The notes below the pieces were generated by a model. The model was not told the DNA's origin and did not search any database. It saw only the letters and a list, made by a program, of their open reading frames with translations. A stretch of DNA of 64,000 nucleotides, taken from NCBI GenBank assembly GCA_016219275.1, contig JACRBM010000056.1, positions 104,852-168,851 on the forward strand, written 5' to 3'. This document shows, one piece after another, positions 42,804 through 53,219 of the stretch (the stretch's first letter is position 1; each line of letters starts with the position of its first letter). Made by a program: the position numbers and the translations under genes. This DNA comes from Chloroflexota bacterium (GTDB lineage Bacteria; Chloroflexota; Anaerolineae; UBA4142).

Positions 42804-42893
42804 ATGAATATTCTGTATCTTGTCGTTGGCATCATCTCGCTCGCATTGCTCGTCTATCTCTTCGCCGCGTTGTTGAAACCGGAGTGGTTCTAA
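42804..42893 (+). CDS. kdpF: KdpF subunit of the potassium-transporting ATPase
   Basis: A 29-residue, single-helix peptide: [19 protein letters not shown] followed by [10 protein letters not shown]. The C-terminal ALLKPEWF/ALLxPExF pattern is diagnostic of KdpF, which stabilises the KdpABC complex. Its stop overlaps the kdpA start (TAATG). Confidence 0.9.
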   Translation: MNILYLVVGIISLALLVYLFAALLKPEWF

Positions 42894-44656
42894 TGACGAC
42901 TCTTGGCGTTCTGCAAATCGTGCTCTACTTTGTCGTATTGATCCTGCTCGTCAAGCCGCTCGGCGTGTTCATGGCGCACGTGTTTCAGGGCGAACGCACT
43001 TTTCTCGATCCGCTCTTGCGTCCGGTCGAGCGCGCGATCTATCGCGTGTGCGGGGTTGCGCCCGATATGGAAATGGATTGGAAGACGTACGCGTTCGCGG
43101 TGCTCGCGTTCAATTTCCTGGGACTCGTTGTGGTGTACGTGATTCAACGCGCGCAAGGATTTTTGCCGCTCAATCCGGCAGGACTGGGCGCGGTGTCGCC
43201 CGACGGCGCGTGGAACACAGCAGTAAGTTTCGCGACGAACACGAACTGGCAAAATTACGGCGGCGAGACGACGTTGAGCTATCTCACGCAGATGATCGCG
43301 CTCACTGCCCAGAATTTCGTCTCGGCGGCGACCGGCATGGCGATGCTCGCCGCGATCGTTCGCGGATTCGCGCTGACTCCCTCCCCGGTGAAACGGGGGA
43401 GCGACGGGGTGGGGGTTGGCAACTTTTGGGTGGACCTGACGCGCGCGACGTTGTACATCCTGATGCCGTTGTCCATCGTACTTGCGCTCTTGCTCGTTTC
43501 GCAAGGCGTCGTGCAAACATTCAGTCCGTACGTCACGGCGAATCTCGTTCAAGCGACCCAGGATGCGAATGGTAATCCGGTGACCCAGCAAATGATCGCG
43601 GTTGGTCCCGCCGCGTCGCAAATCGCGATCAAGCAACTCGGCACGAACGGCGGCGGGTTCTTCAACGTGAACTCGGCGCATCCGTTTGAAAATCCGACGC
43701 CGCTATCGAATTTCTTCGAGATGCTTTCGATCCTGCTCATCCCGGCGGCGTTGTGTTACACGTTTGGAAAAATGGTTGGCGATACACGCCAGGGTTGGGC
43801 AATCCTCACCGCGATGCTGATAATTTTCGTCGCGTTCCTTGCCATCGCGGTGTGGGCGGAATCAAGTCCGCATCCCGCGCTCGCGAAACTTGGCATAGAT
43901 CAAATCGCGAGTGAAACCCAGGAGGGCGGCAATATGGAAGGCAAAGAAGTCCGCTTTGGCATCGCCAATTCCGCGCTCTGGGCAACCGCGACGACGTCCG
44001 CGTCGAATGGCTCGGTCAACTCGATGCACGATTCGTACATGCCGCTCGGTGGCATGGTCGCGCTCATTATGATGCACCTGGGTGAAGTGATCTTTGGCGG
44101 CGTCGGCTCGGGTTTGTACGGAATGCTCGCCCTGGTCGTCGTCGCGGTTTTTGTCGCAGGGTTGATGGTCGGGCGCACGCCGGAGTATCTCGGCAAGAAA
44201 ATCGAAGTGTACGAAATGAAAATGGCATCGCTCGCGATTTTGATCATGCCATTGATGGTGCTTGGTTTTACCGCCATCGCGCTCTCGCTCGACGCGGGTA
44301 GAGCGACGATCTTGAACCCAGGAGCACACGGTTTCAGCCAAGTGCTCTACGCGTTCACTTCGATGGGCAACAACAACGGCAGCGCGTTTGCCGGACTTGG
44401 CGTGAACACGCCGTTCTACAATATCCTGGGTGGACTCGCGATGCTCATCGCGCGCTACTGGCTCGCGATTCCGATGCTGGCGCTTGCCGGTTCGCTCGCG
44501 CGCAAGAAAACAGTTCCGCCCAGCGCCGGCACACTCCCGACGCATACGCCGCTCTTCATCGGCTGGCTCGTCGCGATCGTCATCATCGTCGCTGCGTTGA
44601 ATTTCATTCCCGCGCTCGCGCTCGGACCGATTGTCGAACAATTGATGCTCGAGTGA
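42893..44656 (+). CDS. kdpA: Potassium-transporting ATPase subunit KdpA
   Basis: The potassium channel-like subunit of the high-affinity KdpFABC pump. The 587-residue polytopic protein has selectivity-filter-like segments, including [43 protein letters not shown] and [14 protein letters not shown], all typical. The start ATG 42893 overlaps the kdpF stop. Compared with the family (RGFA...[18 protein letters not shown]), the stretch [17 protein letters not shown] is additional; its DNA (43378-43423) resembles a dispersed CCCTCCCC-loop-GGGG repeat. It falls in a loop and does not disturb the frame. Confidence 0.96.
   Translation: MTTLGVLQIVLYFVVLILLVKPLGVFMAHVFQGERTFLDPLLRPVERAIYRVCGVAPDMEMDWKTYAFAVLAFNFLGLVVVYVIQRAQGFLPLNPAGLGAVSPDGAWNTAVSFATNTNWQNYGGETTLSYLTQMIALTAQNFVSAATGMAMLAAIVRGFALTPSPVKRGSDGVGVGNFWVDLTRATLYILMPLSIVLALLLVSQGVVQTFSPYVTANLVQATQDANGNPVTQQMIAVGPAASQIAIKQLGTNGGGFFNVNSAHPFENPTPLSNFFEMLSILLIPAALCYTFGKMVGDTRQGWAILTAMLIIFVAFLAIAVWAESSPHPALAKLGIDQIASETQEGGNMEGKEVRFGIANSALWATATTSASNGSVNSMHDSYMPLGGMVALIMMHLGEVIFGGVGSGLYGMLALVVVAVFVAGLMVGRTPEYLGKKIEVYEMKMASLAILIMPLMVLGFTAIALSLDAGRATILNPGAHGFSQVLYAFTSMGNNNGSAFAGLGVNTPFYNILGGLAMLIARYWLAIPMLALAGSLARKKTVPPSAGTLPTHTPLFIGWLVAIVIIVAALNFIPALALGPIVEQLMLE
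43378..43423. repeat. Dispersed repeat in frame inside kdpA
   Basis: CTCCCTCCCCGGTGAAAC then GGGGGAGCGACGGGGTGGGG then GTTGG: a CCCC/GGGG hairpin with the same GGGGTTGG tail as the intergenic element at 8911-8970. It encodes the loop [14 protein letters not shown]. Confidence 0.65.
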
Positions 44657-44658
44657 AA

Positions 44659-44706
44659 CGTAAAACGGGATGCGTGATACGCGAAGATTACGATTCACGT
44701 TTTACG
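44659..44706. repeat. Inverted repeat between kdpA and kdpB
   Basis: CGTAAAACG (44659-44667) and CGTTTTACG (44698-44706) are perfect arms around 30 bases, filling the 63-base gap between the two genes. Confidence 0.65.
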
Positions 44707-44719
44707 AAAGAGATAAATC

Positions 44720-46798
44720 ATGCCTAGTAAAAAAGCGGACGCGCCCAACACCATTTACCGCCGCGCCGTCGTAGATTCGTTCGTCAAACTCGATCCGCGC
44801 GGGATGGTAAAAAATCCGGTCATGTTCATCGTCGAGGTTGGCAGTGCGCTGACGACGATCCTGTGGGCACAAGCTCTGGTCGGGCAAGGCGAAGCGCCGG
44901 TAGGTTTCATCGGCGCGATCTCAATCTGGCTTTGGTTCACCGTGCTCTTTGCGAATTTCTCCGAAGCGCTCGCCGAGGGACGCGGCAAGGCGCAAGCCGA
45001 TGCGCTGCGCCGCGCGCGTCGCGAAACGCAAGCGAAAAAACTGCGCGAGCCGAAACGGAATGCCAAAATCGAAATCGTCGCTTCGACCGCGTTGAAACAA
45101 CACGATGTCGTTTTCGTCGAACCGGGCGACATCATTCCCGCCGACGGCGAAGTGATCCAGGGCATCGCGTCGGTAGACGAAAGCGCGGTCACTGGCGAAA
45201 GCGCGCCGGTCATTCGCGAAGCCGGCGGCGACCGCAGCGCGGTCACCGGCGGCACGCGCGTCTTGTCCGATTGGCTCATCGTGCGCGTCACCGCGAATCC
45301 GGGGGAAGGATTCTTGGATCGCATGATCGCGATGGTCGAAGGCGCGAAGCGGCAAAAGACGCCAAACGAAATCGCGCTGAATATTTTGCTCGCGGCATTC
45401 ACGATTATTTTTCTCGGCGTGTGCATCACGCTGCTGGCGTTCTCGCTCTACAGCGTTCAATCTGCCGGACAAGGCACACCGATCACCATCACGGTGCTCG
45501 TCGCGTTGCTCGTATGTTTGATTCCGACGACGATTGGCGGCTTGTTGTCCGCGATTGGTATCGCGGGCATGGATCGTCTCATTCGCCGCAACGTGATCGC
45601 GTTGTCGGGACGCGCGGTCGAAGCGGCGGGCGACGTGGACGTGCTTTTGCTCGACAAGACCGGCACGATCACGCTCGGTAATCGGCAAGCGGTGGGATTT
45701 ATCCCGGTCGCCAAGATAACGGAACACGATCTGGCTGAGGCGGCGCAACTTTCTTCGTTGGCGGACGAGACGCCGGAAGGACGCAGTATCGTCGTCCTGG
45801 CGAAAGAAAAATACGGACTGCGCGGGCGCACCGTCGGTGTGAGCGACAAGGCGTACGATGGAATGGAATTCATTCCGTTCACCGCGCAGACGCGGATGAG
45901 CGGCGTGAATTTCAATGGGACTGAAATTCGCAAAGGCGCGCCGGATACGATTCTCGCCTACATTCAAAAACACAATTGTCCAGCGCCGCCGGATTTGAAA
46001 GGAACGATTGAAGGCATCGCCAAGAATGGTGGGACGCCGCTCGTCGTCGCGCGCAATGGCAACGCGCTCGGCGTGATTCATCTCAAGGACATTGTCAAAG
46101 GCGGCATCAAGGAACGCTTCGCGCATCTCCGCAAAATGGGCATCAAGACGGTAATGATCACCGGCGACAATCCGCTCACCGCGACTGCGATCGCGGCGGA
46201 AGCCGGCGTTGACGATTTTCTCGCGCAGGCAACGCCGGAAACGAAACTGAAATTGATCCGCGAATATCAGCAAGGCGGTCGTCTGATCGCGATGACCGGC
46301 GATGGGACGAACGATGCGCCCGCGCTCGCGCAAGCGGATGTCGCCGTGGCGATGAACACCGGCACGCAACCCGCGCGCGAAGCCGCGAACATGATTGATC
46401 TCGACAGCAATCCGACCAAGTTGATTGACATTGTGGAAATCGGAAAACAGTTGTTGATGACGCGCGGCGCGTTGACCACGTTCTCAATTGCCTCCGACGT
46501 TGCCAAGTACTTTGCTGTCATTCCAGCTGCCTTTGCAACAACTTACCCAGCTCTAAATGTGCTCAACATACTGCAGCTGACGACGCCGGAGAGCGCGATC
46601 ATGTCGGCGGTCATCTTCAACGCGCTAATCATCGTCGCGCTGATTCCGCTGGCGTTACGCGGCGTGCCGTATCGTCCAGTCGGCGCGGCGCAACTCTTGC
46701 GCGACAATCTGTTGATCTATGGCGTCGGCGGCGTCATTGCACCGTTCATTGGGATCAAAATCATTGATTTGATTTTGGTCGCGCTGCATTTGGTGTAG
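44720..46798 (+). CDS. kdpB: Potassium-transporting ATPase ATP-binding subunit KdpB
   Basis: The P-type ATPase catalytic subunit of KdpFABC. The 692-residue protein has [24 protein letters not shown] (actuator domain, TGES), the phosphorylation site [10 protein letters not shown], the nucleotide-binding domain with [10 protein letters not shown], and the hinge [24 protein letters not shown]. The helix with [27 protein letters not shown] is at the N-terminus. Normal length. The ribosome site is weak (AAGAGAT). A non-canonical gene follows before kdpC. Confidence 0.97.
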   Translation: MPSKKADAPNTIYRRAVVDSFVKLDPRGMVKNPVMFIVEVGSALTTILWAQALVGQGEAPVGFIGAISIWLWFTVLFANFSEALAEGRGKAQADALRRARRETQAKKLREPKRNAKIEIVASTALKQHDVVFVEPGDIIPADGEVIQGIASVDESAVTGESAPVIREAGGDRSAVTGGTRVLSDWLIVRVTANPGEGFLDRMIAMVEGAKRQKTPNEIALNILLAAFTIIFLGVCITLLAFSLYSVQSAGQGTPITITVLVALLVCLIPTTIGGLLSAIGIAGMDRLIRRNVIALSGRAVEAAGDVDVLLLDKTGTITLGNRQAVGFIPVAKITEHDLAEAAQLSSLADETPEGRSIVVLAKEKYGLRGRTVGVSDKAYDGMEFIPFTAQTRMSGVNFNGTEIRKGAPDTILAYIQKHNCPAPPDLKGTIEGIAKNGGTPLVVARNGNALGVIHLKDIVKGGIKERFAHLRKMGIKTVMITGDNPLTATAIAAEAGVDDFLAQATPETKLKLIREYQQGGRLIAMTGDGTNDAPALAQADVAVAMNTGTQPAREAANMIDLDSNPTKLIDIVEIGKQLLMTRGALTTFSIASDVAKYFAVIPAAFATTYPALNVLNILQLTTPESAIMSAVIFNALIIVALIPLALRGVPYRPVGAAQLLRDNLLIYGVGGVIAPFIGIKIIDLILVALHLV

Positions 46799-46806
46799 GA
46801 GGATGT

Positions 46807-47166
46807 ATGAAATCGCGTAAACCGGCTTGGTGGCAATTGTATTTGGTGATTCCGGTGGTGATTGGGTTAGGGTTGAGCGAAGAGCTTACGCCTTTGCCCG
46901 GCGTCTCACGGGAAATCGTCTTTGCGGCGATTATCGCACTGATGTTTAGCGCGATGTTTGCCTGGGTTCAATTCAACCGTGGTCGCTTGGAGTGGTACGA
47001 AATGGAGCGCACCGGAACGGTGGACGATCTGCGGATCACGGTCTTCAATCCCAAGTCTGCCCGCGCGGATCAAAATTCGGGTGAGGTGATTCGGTCTCCA
47101 ATGCTACGCCCCGTGCTGCGCGTGCCGGCGCGACCGACCCAGGAAACGGATAACGAAAAATGGTAG
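46807..47166 (+). CDS. Small membrane protein inserted between kdpB and kdpC
   Basis: A 119-residue protein: basic N-terminus, two membrane segments (about 9-26 and 36-55), a cytoplasmic [19 protein letters not shown] segment and a polar Arg/Pro-rich tail. It lies 8 bases after kdpB (RBS AGGAGG spanning the junction) and overlaps kdpC by 7 bases, so it is fully embedded in the operon. It is not KdpF, KdpC or another canonical component. An accessory or regulatory subunit of the pump is an inference from position. Confidence 0.65.
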   Translation: MKSRKPAWWQLYLVIPVVIGLGLSEELTPLPGVSREIVFAAIIALMFSAMFAWVQFNRGRLEWYEMERTGTVDDLRITVFNPKSARADQNSGEVIRSPMLRPVLRVPARPTQETDNEKW

Positions 47167-47732
47167 CGCAATTGAAACCGGCGATTATGCTGCTTGCGCT
47201 GATGACGATCATCACTGGTGTGATCTATCCGTTGATCGTGACCGGCATCGCGCAAATTGTTTTCCCAGGTCAAGCGAATGGCAGTTTGATCGTCAAGGAT
47301 GGACGCGTGGCTGGCTCGTCGCTCGTCGGTCAGTCCTTCGACGATCCAAGATATTTCTGGGGGCGTTTGTCCGCGACATCGCCGTTGCCCTACAACGCGG
47401 CGGCATCGTCCGGTTCCAATCTTGGACCGACGAACCCGGCGCTTGTGACGGCGGCGCAAGCGCGCAGGGACGCGTTGCGCGCAGCGGATCCCAATAACAC
47501 CGCGCCCATCCCGGTGGATTTGGTCACTGCGTCCGGCAGTGGACTCGATCCGCACATCAGTGTCGCCGCCGCGCTGTACCAAGTTTCGCGCGTCGCGCGT
47601 GCGCGCGGATTGAGCGAGGCGCAGCCGCGCGCGCTCGTAGTCAAGTTTACCGAGGACCGTCAATTCGGAATCCTGGGTGAGCCGCGCGTGAATGTTCTTC
47701 AACTCAATTTGGCGTTGGATGTGGTAAAATAA
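47160..47732 (+). CDS. kdpC: Potassium-transporting ATPase subunit KdpC
   Basis: A 190-residue single-pass subunit that increases ATP affinity of KdpB. It has the membrane helix at about 8-30 ([32 protein letters not shown]), [53 protein letters not shown] in two parts, [25 protein letters not shown], and a typical end [15 protein letters not shown]. The start ATG is inside the end of the preceding small gene. Confidence 0.96.
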   Translation: MVAQLKPAIMLLALMTIITGVIYPLIVTGIAQIVFPGQANGSLIVKDGRVAGSSLVGQSFDDPRYFWGRLSATSPLPYNAAASSGSNLGPTNPALVTAAQARRDALRAADPNNTAPIPVDLVTASGSGLDPHISVAAALYQVSRVARARGLSEAQPRALVVKFTEDRQFGILGEPRVNVLQLNLALDVVK

Positions 47733-47743
47733 AGGCAGGAGTC

Positions 47744-47828
47744 AGAGGGATGAAGGATGAAGAGCACAATTTCCCTCAGTTCCTGTGGTTCCCTTCTTCA
47801 TCCTTCATTCTTCATCCTTCATCCTTCG
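47744..47828. repeat. Heptad-repeat hairpin upstream of kdpD
   Basis: The left arm has AGAGGGA, TGAAGGA, TGAAGAG (47744-47764). The right arm has five exact 7-base units alternating TTCTTCA and TCCTTCA (47794-47828). Arms are complementary. The array ends 7 bases before the kdpD ATG, leaving no Shine-Dalgarno. Confidence 0.8.
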
Positions 47829-47835
47829 ATTGAAT

Positions 47836-50574
47836 ATGGAAGAACATCCGCGCCCGAATCCCGATGAGTTGCTCGCGCGCGTGCAAGCAGAAGAAAAACA
47901 GCAAGCGCGCGGCAAACTCAAAATTTTCCTGGGCTATGCCGCCGGCGTCGGCAAAACATACGCGATGCTCGAAGCCGCACGCGCGCGCCGAGCCGACCAC
48001 GTTGACGTCGTCATCGGGTACGTCGAAACGCACAAGCGCGCGGAAACCGACGCGCTGGTCGCTGGTCTGGAAATCATCGCGCGCCAGCCCATCGAATATC
48101 ACGGCGCGCTCCTCGCCGAAATGGATGTGGATGCCGTGCTCGCGCGCAAACCGCAGATCGCGCTCGTGGACGAACTCGCGCACACGAACGCGCCGGGCGC
48201 GCGCCACCCCAAGCGGTACCTCGACGTGCTCGAACTTCTCGCCGCCGGGATTGATGTTTACACGACGCTCAACATTCAGCATCTCGAAAGTCTGAACGAT
48301 GTCGTCGCGCAAATTACCGGCGTCATCGTTCGCGAAACGATCCCCGATAGCGTGCTCGACGAAGCCGACGAAATCGAATTGATTGACCTTTCGCCGGATG
48401 AATTGCTTCAGCGATTGAAAGACGGCAAGGTCTATGTGCCGGATCAAGCCGCGCGTGCGATTGAAAAGTTTTTTCGCAAAGGCAACTTGACCGCCTTGCG
48501 CGAGATCGCTTTGCGCCGCACCGCGGATCGCGTGGACGACCAAATGCGCGCGTACATGGAAACGCGCGCGATTCCCGGTCCCTGGCCCGCCGCCGAACGC
48601 TTGCTCGTGTGCGTCAGCCCGGGCGCGTTGAGCGAGCGATTGATTCGCACCGCGCGCCGGCTCGCCGAAGACCTCCAAGCCGAATGGTTCGCTGTGTACA
48701 TCGAACCGCCGGAACACGCGCAGATGCCGCCGGCGCAACGCAATCGAATCGTGCAGGCGCTCGACTTGGCGGAAGAGCTGGGTGCGAAAGTGTTGACGGT
48801 GACGAGTCCGCTCGTCGCGGAGACGATCATCAATTACGCGCGTTCGCACAACATCACTAAAATCATCGCGGGCAAGCCGGTGCGTTCGCGTTGGATCGAA
48901 TTGGTGCGCGGCTCGATCGTGGATCAACTCATTCGCCAAAGCGGACGCATTGACGTTTACGTGATCAGCGGCGAAGGGGATGTATCGCCGGTGATCGAAA
49001 CGGAAGGGTGGCGACCGCATCGCCCGCTGCGCCGGTATGCGCAGAGTCTGGGTCTGGTTGCCATCGGGACCTTGCTCGGCGCGCCGTTGCACGGCAACAT
49101 CACGCCGACGAATTTGGTCATGGTGTATCTCGCGACGGTGGTCGTCGCCGCGATTTACCTGGGACGCGGACCTTCGATTCTTGCCGCGGTGCTCAGCGTG
49201 CTCGCGTTCGATTTTTTCTTCGTGCCGCCCTATCTTACCTTCGTCGTTTATGACGCGCAGTACTTGTTGACCTTCGCCGGCTTGTTGGTGGTCGGTATTG
49301 TGATTAGCGCGTTGACGGTACGTGTCCGCGAGCAAGCCCAAGCCGCCCAGCAACGCGAAGCGCAGACGGCGGAACTGTACGGATTCACGCGCGACCTTGC
49401 GGCGAGCAATGGTGTGGAAGATATTTTGCGCGCGGCGATTCAGCACATCAGTCAAACCTTCAGCCGTGAGATGGTGATTCTGTTGCCGGAGGGCGAGGCG
49501 CTCAAGCCGCGCATGACGACGACTGGTTTTGCAATCAGCGAAGATGAGCTTGCCGTTGCGACCTGGTCGTTTCAACATGGCGAACCCGCCGGACGCGGTA
49601 CGGATACCTTGCCCGCCGCGACGATTCGGTGCTCGCCGCTCAAAACTTCGCGCGGGGTTGTCGGCGTGCTGGGCGTCAAGCCGCCTAGCGCGGGTCCGCA
49701 TCTCACGGCGGAACAACGCCACTTGCTCGAATCGTTCGCGAATCAAACCGCGCTCGCGATTGAGCGCGCCCAGCTTCACGAGCAAGCGCGCCAGGCGCAC
49801 TTGATTCAAGCGACCGAGAAACTTCAAACGGCGCTCCTCGATTCGATCTCGCATGAACTCCGCACGCCGCTCGTTTCGATTACGGGCGCGTTGAGCAGTT
49901 TGCAGGAAGAGAATTCACATCTGGATGCCGCCAATCGCCGCAATCTCATCGAGACCGCGCTGGGCGAAGCCGAACGATTGAATCGGCTGGTCGGCAATCT
50001 GCTCGACATGACGCGGATCGAAGCCGGCGCGATTCGACTGAAGAAAGAACCGTGTGATGTCCAGGATCTGATCGGCTCGACTTTGGATCGGCTGGGGAAT
50101 CGCATCGCCGAGCGAAGTGTCAACGTGGATATTCCTCCCGACCTGCCGCTCGTGCCGATGGATTTTGCGCTGATCGTCCAGGTGTTGGTAAACCTGCTCG
50201 ATAACGCGCTCAAGTACTCGTTCGCTGATACGCCAATCGAAATAGCCGCGCGCGTGCAAGGCGCGGCGTTGCAAATCCAGGTCAAGGATCGCGGGATTGG
50301 CATTCCGCGCGAGAACCTCACGCGCGTGTTCGACAAATTCTTTCGCGTCGAACGCGCAGAGAACCCGCGACGACTCGTGCCGATTGCCACGCGCAAGTTC
50401 GACAAATCGTTTCGCGTGCATCGTCCCGACAAGGCGGCGGGCACCGGGCTGGGTCTATCCATCTGCAAGGGAATTGTCGAAGCGCACGGCGGCGCGATTC
50501 GCGCGGAAAATCGCGATGGCGGCGGGACCATCATTGCGGTGACGTTGCCATTGGCGAAGGAGGCAAGCGCGTGA
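47836..50574 (+). CDS. kdpD: KdpD sensor histidine kinase
   Basis: The osmosensing/potassium-limitation sensor kinase. The 912-residue protein has the KdpD N-domain with Walker A GYAAGVGKTYAML, a universal-stress-like domain (about 245-370), four membrane helices (DUF4118, about 400-490), a GAF-like linker, HisKA with SISHELRTPLVSITG and a HATPase_c domain with N-box VLVNLLDNALKYS, DRGIGIP and GTGLGLSICKGI. Within the HATPase F-box region FDKFFRVERAENP is followed by RRLVPIATRK and a second FDKSFRVHRPDK: an about 23-residue partial duplication. ATG 47836 is chosen over the frame opening at 47785, which is translated repeat. Confidence 0.94.
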   Translation: MEEHPRPNPDELLARVQAEEKQQARGKLKIFLGYAAGVGKTYAMLEAARARRADHVDVVIGYVETHKRAETDALVAGLEIIARQPIEYHGALLAEMDVDAVLARKPQIALVDELAHTNAPGARHPKRYLDVLELLAAGIDVYTTLNIQHLESLNDVVAQITGVIVRETIPDSVLDEADEIELIDLSPDELLQRLKDGKVYVPDQAARAIEKFFRKGNLTALREIALRRTADRVDDQMRAYMETRAIPGPWPAAERLLVCVSPGALSERLIRTARRLAEDLQAEWFAVYIEPPEHAQMPPAQRNRIVQALDLAEELGAKVLTVTSPLVAETIINYARSHNITKIIAGKPVRSRWIELVRGSIVDQLIRQSGRIDVYVISGEGDVSPVIETEGWRPHRPLRRYAQSLGLVAIGTLLGAPLHGNITPTNLVMVYLATVVVAAIYLGRGPSILAAVLSVLAFDFFFVPPYLTFVVYDAQYLLTFAGLLVVGIVISALTVRVREQAQAAQQREAQTAELYGFTRDLAASNGVEDILRAAIQHISQTFSREMVILLPEGEALKPRMTTTGFAISEDELAVATWSFQHGEPAGRGTDTLPAATIRCSPLKTSRGVVGVLGVKPPSAGPHLTAEQRHLLESFANQTALAIERAQLHEQARQAHLIQATEKLQTALLDSISHELRTPLVSITGALSSLQEENSHLDAANRRNLIETALGEAERLNRLVGNLLDMTRIEAGAIRLKKEPCDVQDLIGSTLDRLGNRIAERSVNVDIPPDLPLVPMDFALIVQVLVNLLDNALKYSFADTPIEIAARVQGAALQIQVKDRGIGIPRENLTRVFDKFFRVERAENPRRLVPIATRKFDKSFRVHRPDKAAGTGLGLSICKGIVEAHGGAIRAENRDGGGTIIAVTLPLAKEASA

Positions 50575-51260
50575 GCGACTCCAATCCGCGCGTGTTGGTC
50601 GTGGATGACGAGTTGTCCATTCGACGATTTTTGCGTACGTCGCTCGCGGCGCACGGCTTTACGGTGTTCGATGTCGCGACGGGGCAAGAAGCGTTGTCCG
50701 CAGTGATTACTCATCGTCCCGACCTGGTTATTCTTGACCTGGGTTTGCCGGATATCGAAGGGCTTGAAGTTACCCAGCGGTTGCGCGAGTGGAGTAAGAT
50801 TCCGATCATCATTCTTTCCGTGCACGAACACGAATCGGACAAGGTCGCCGCGCTGGATGCGGGCGCGGACGATTATCTCACCAAACCATTCGGCATCGGC
50901 GAATTGTTGGCGCGCATTCGCGTGGCGATGCGGCATACGCTTCAGCCCGCGACGCAACCGGCGTTCACGGTGGATGCGTTGACGATTGATCTGGAGCGGC
51001 GCGTCGTGACGTTGGCAGGACAAGCAGTGACGTTGACGCCGACCGAGTACGACCTGTTACGCGTGTTAGTTTTGAATGCCGGCAAAGTACTCACTCATCA
51101 TCAACTCTTGCGCCAAGTGTGGGGCGCGGGCTATGAATCCGAGACGCACATGTTGCGCGTGAACATCAGCAACTTGCGCCGCAAAATCGAAGCCGATGTG
51201 TCACGCCCGCGCTATATCATCACCGAACCCGGTGTCGGGTATCGTTTGAAAACAGAGTAA
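50571..51260 (+). CDS. kdpE: KdpE response regulator
   Basis: A 229-residue OmpR-family regulator of kdp. The receiver domain has DD at 11-12 (VLVVDDELSIRR), phosphoacceptor Asp in DLVILDLGLPD and Lys in DDYLTKPFG. The winged-helix domain has LTPTEYDLLRVL and HHQLLRQVWGAGYESETHMLRVNISNLR. It starts at GTG 50571, overlapping the kdpD stop by 4 bases, so sensor and regulator are translationally coupled. It lies downstream of kdpFABC, as in the classic operon. Confidence 0.95.
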   Translation: MSDSNPRVLVVDDELSIRRFLRTSLAAHGFTVFDVATGQEALSAVITHRPDLVILDLGLPDIEGLEVTQRLREWSKIPIIILSVHEHESDKVAALDAGADDYLTKPFGIGELLARIRVAMRHTLQPATQPAFTVDALTIDLERRVVTLAGQAVTLTPTEYDLLRVLVLNAGKVLTHHQLLRQVWGAGYESETHMLRVNISNLRRKIEADVSRPRYIITEPGVGYRLKTE

Positions 51261-51274
51261 TCAGTTTTTCTGCG

Positions 51275-51784
51275 ATGGGTACAGTGGAAATAAAAATTCG
51301 TACGATCAATCGAAATGAATTACCAGCTCTGTTGGAATTGTACCGGCATTTGCACGCCGTTGACGCGCCATTGCCGAGCGATGACCTGCTTCACCAAGTG
51401 TGGAACGACATCGTGAATGATCCCAGGTTGGACTGCCTGGTCGCCGAGTGTGACAGCAAACTGATAGCGTCTTGCACGCTCGCGATCATTCCGAATCTAA
51501 CCCGCGGCGCGCGTCCGTATGGCTTGATCGAAAATGTCGTGACGCATGCCGAGTACCGGCAAAAGGGCGTCGGTACCGAGTTGCTGCGCCATGCTTTGCA
51601 AATCGCGTGGGCGAAGAATTGCTACAAGGTCATGTTGCTCACCAGTTCCAAACGCGAGGAAACGCATCGGTTTTACGAACGAGCGGGTTTTCGCAAAGGC
51701 GTCAAGACCGGTTTTGTCGCGACCCAGGAAAATCAAACGGCGTTTGACTCGCGAACGCCGCGCGGCGATGTGAACCTAGGTTGA
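51275..51784 (+). CDS. GNAT family N-acetyltransferase
   Basis: A 169-residue acetyl-CoA-dependent transferase with the GNAT fold. Motif A is IENVVTHAEYRQKGVGTELLRHALQIA (R-x-x-G-x-G/A), followed by YKVMLLTSSKREETHRFYERAGFRKG, the typical motif B. The acceptor is unknown. It begins 14 bases after kdpE without its own promoter, so it may be transcribed with kdpDE. The C-terminus has a short polar extension. There is no recognisable Shine-Dalgarno. Confidence 0.85.
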   Translation: MGTVEIKIRTINRNELPALLELYRHLHAVDAPLPSDDLLHQVWNDIVNDPRLDCLVAECDSKLIASCTLAIIPNLTRGARPYGLIENVVTHAEYRQKGVGTELLRHALQIAWAKNCYKVMLLTSSKREETHRFYERAGFRKGVKTGFVATQENQTAFDSRTPRGDVNLG

Positions 51785-51902
51785 TGTACGTGATAAGGTG
51801 GGGACGGTAATAGAAGAAATTGGGAGCGTGATGGTTTCGGCGAGGAAGGTCTCGCGCAGAGCCGGTGCTCTCTATAGACGTTAAGAAAATGATTTGGAAT
51901 TT

Positions 51903-51952
51903 CGGATTTTGTAGAGACGTTCGCGAAGCGTGTCACGTCTCTACAAAATCCG
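51903..51952. repeat. 17-bp perfect inverted repeat
   Basis: CGGATTTTGTAGAGACG (51903-51919) and CGTCTCTACAAAATCCG (51936-51952) are perfect complements with a 16-base loop. It lies in the 566-base spacer before coxM, which otherwise holds only the coxM promoter. Confidence 0.75.
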
Positions 51953-52116
51953 ATTCTAAAAGTAATCCTTAACCTCTCTAGCATCGTCTGCCTTCTGCAA
52001 GCCGCGTTAACCGGACACGTGTCTCCCGTCAGATCGTCCATGGTGTACGTAATTTGGCGGTTGGACGCGGCGCGAAATCTTTTATCAGACTTTAACGCAT
52101 TTCACAAGTAGACCGA

Positions 52117-52145
52117 TTGACCGGAGTTTTGTCTAGACGTATAAT
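52117..52145 (+). promoter_or_regulatory. Putative promoter of the cox operon
   Basis: TTGACC (52117-52122), 17 bases, then a perfect TATAAT (52140-52145). The leader to coxM would be about 200 bases long. Confidence 0.65.
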
Positions 52146-52350
52146 GGTGTTACTTTTCTGCGGTACTTGTAAACTCTTTATAGTCCTCTGTTCTAATCTC
52201 CCTCACATCCTCCGGGGACGCGGGCAATCTTCTTTCCTTCGACTCAAGTGAAATAGCGCGCCGATGGTCGCGCTTTCGATCACGCTTTGCCGATGTTGGC
52301 AGAGCGATTTGGAACAGGGATGTTCCTGCCACTGAAGGAGGTGGTTGAGT

Positions 52351-53217
52351 ATGATTCCCGCAGAGTTTCAGTACATTTCCCCGAAGAGTGTCCCCGAAGC
52401 GATTGCGCTCTTGCAATCGAACCAGGACGCCAAAATCCTCTCCGGCGGGCAAAGTCTTATTCCCCTGATGCGATTCCGGCTCGCGACGCCGCCGCTTCTC
52501 GTGGACATCAACAACATCGTCGGGCTGGGTTACATTCGTGAAGCAAGCGGTTGGCTTCACATCGGCGCTACGGTGCGCGAGGACGACCTCGACAACGCGC
52601 CGATCATCCGCGAAAAATATCCTCTCTTGCGCGAGACCGCGCGCGCGATTGCCGATCCCCTCGTGCGTAATCGCGCCACCGTGTGCGGCAACCTCGCCCA
52701 CGCCGATCCCGCGAACGATCACCCAGCGACCATGCTCGCATATCGCGCGGAGGTCGTGGCGACCGGCGTAAAAGGCGAGCGCGTCATTCCGATTGACCAA
52801 TTCTTCATCGGCTTGTTTACTACCACACTCACTTCCGACGAAATTCTCACCGAGGTGCGTCTCCCCGTGCCGCCCGCGCGCAACGGCGGCGCGTACGTGA
52901 AAATGGAACGCAAGGTCGGCGATTTCGCGACCGCCGGCGTTGCCGTGCAATTGAATTTGGATACCGCCGGCAAGATTCAGCAGGTCGGCATCGGTTTGAC
53001 GAATGTCGGACCGACGGCGATCCGCGCAGCGCGCTCGGAAGATGTGTTGCGCGGCAAAATGCCGGACGATACATTGATCGCGCAGTCGGCGCAGTTCGCG
53101 CAAGCGGATTGCGCGCCCTCGGCGGATTTGCGCGGATCGGAAGAATACAAACGCAATCTCGTGCGCGTGCTCACGCTGCGCGCGATCAACAAGGCGTTGG
53201 AGAGAGCGAGAGGTTAA
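52351..53217 (+). CDS. coxM: Carbon monoxide dehydrogenase medium (FAD) subunit
   Basis: Flavoprotein subunit of the Mo-Cu aerobic CO dehydrogenase; passes electrons from CoxS to FAD. The 288-residue protein has the FAD-binding motifs [19 protein letters not shown] (about 29-47) and [28 protein letters not shown], plus [14 protein letters not shown] in the C-terminal domain. ATG 52351 has AGGAGG with 7-base spacing; the TTG at 52345 is rejected. It is the first gene of coxM-S-L, the order of form I CODH operons. Confidence 0.92.
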   Translation: MIPAEFQYISPKSVPEAIALLQSNQDAKILSGGQSLIPLMRFRLATPPLLVDINNIVGLGYIREASGWLHIGATVREDDLDNAPIIREKYPLLRETARAIADPLVRNRATVCGNLAHADPANDHPATMLAYRAEVVATGVKGERVIPIDQFFIGLFTTTLTSDEILTEVRLPVPPARNGGAYVKMERKVGDFATAGVAVQLNLDTAGKIQQVGIGLTNVGPTAIRAARSEDVLRGKMPDDTLIAQSAQFAQADCAPSADLRGSEEYKRNLVRVLTLRAINKALERARG

Positions 53218-53219
53218 CG

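Noticed and set aside
47812..49854. 680-residue antisense frame over kdpD
   Set aside because: Shadow of kdpD; low-complexity Arg-rich translation.
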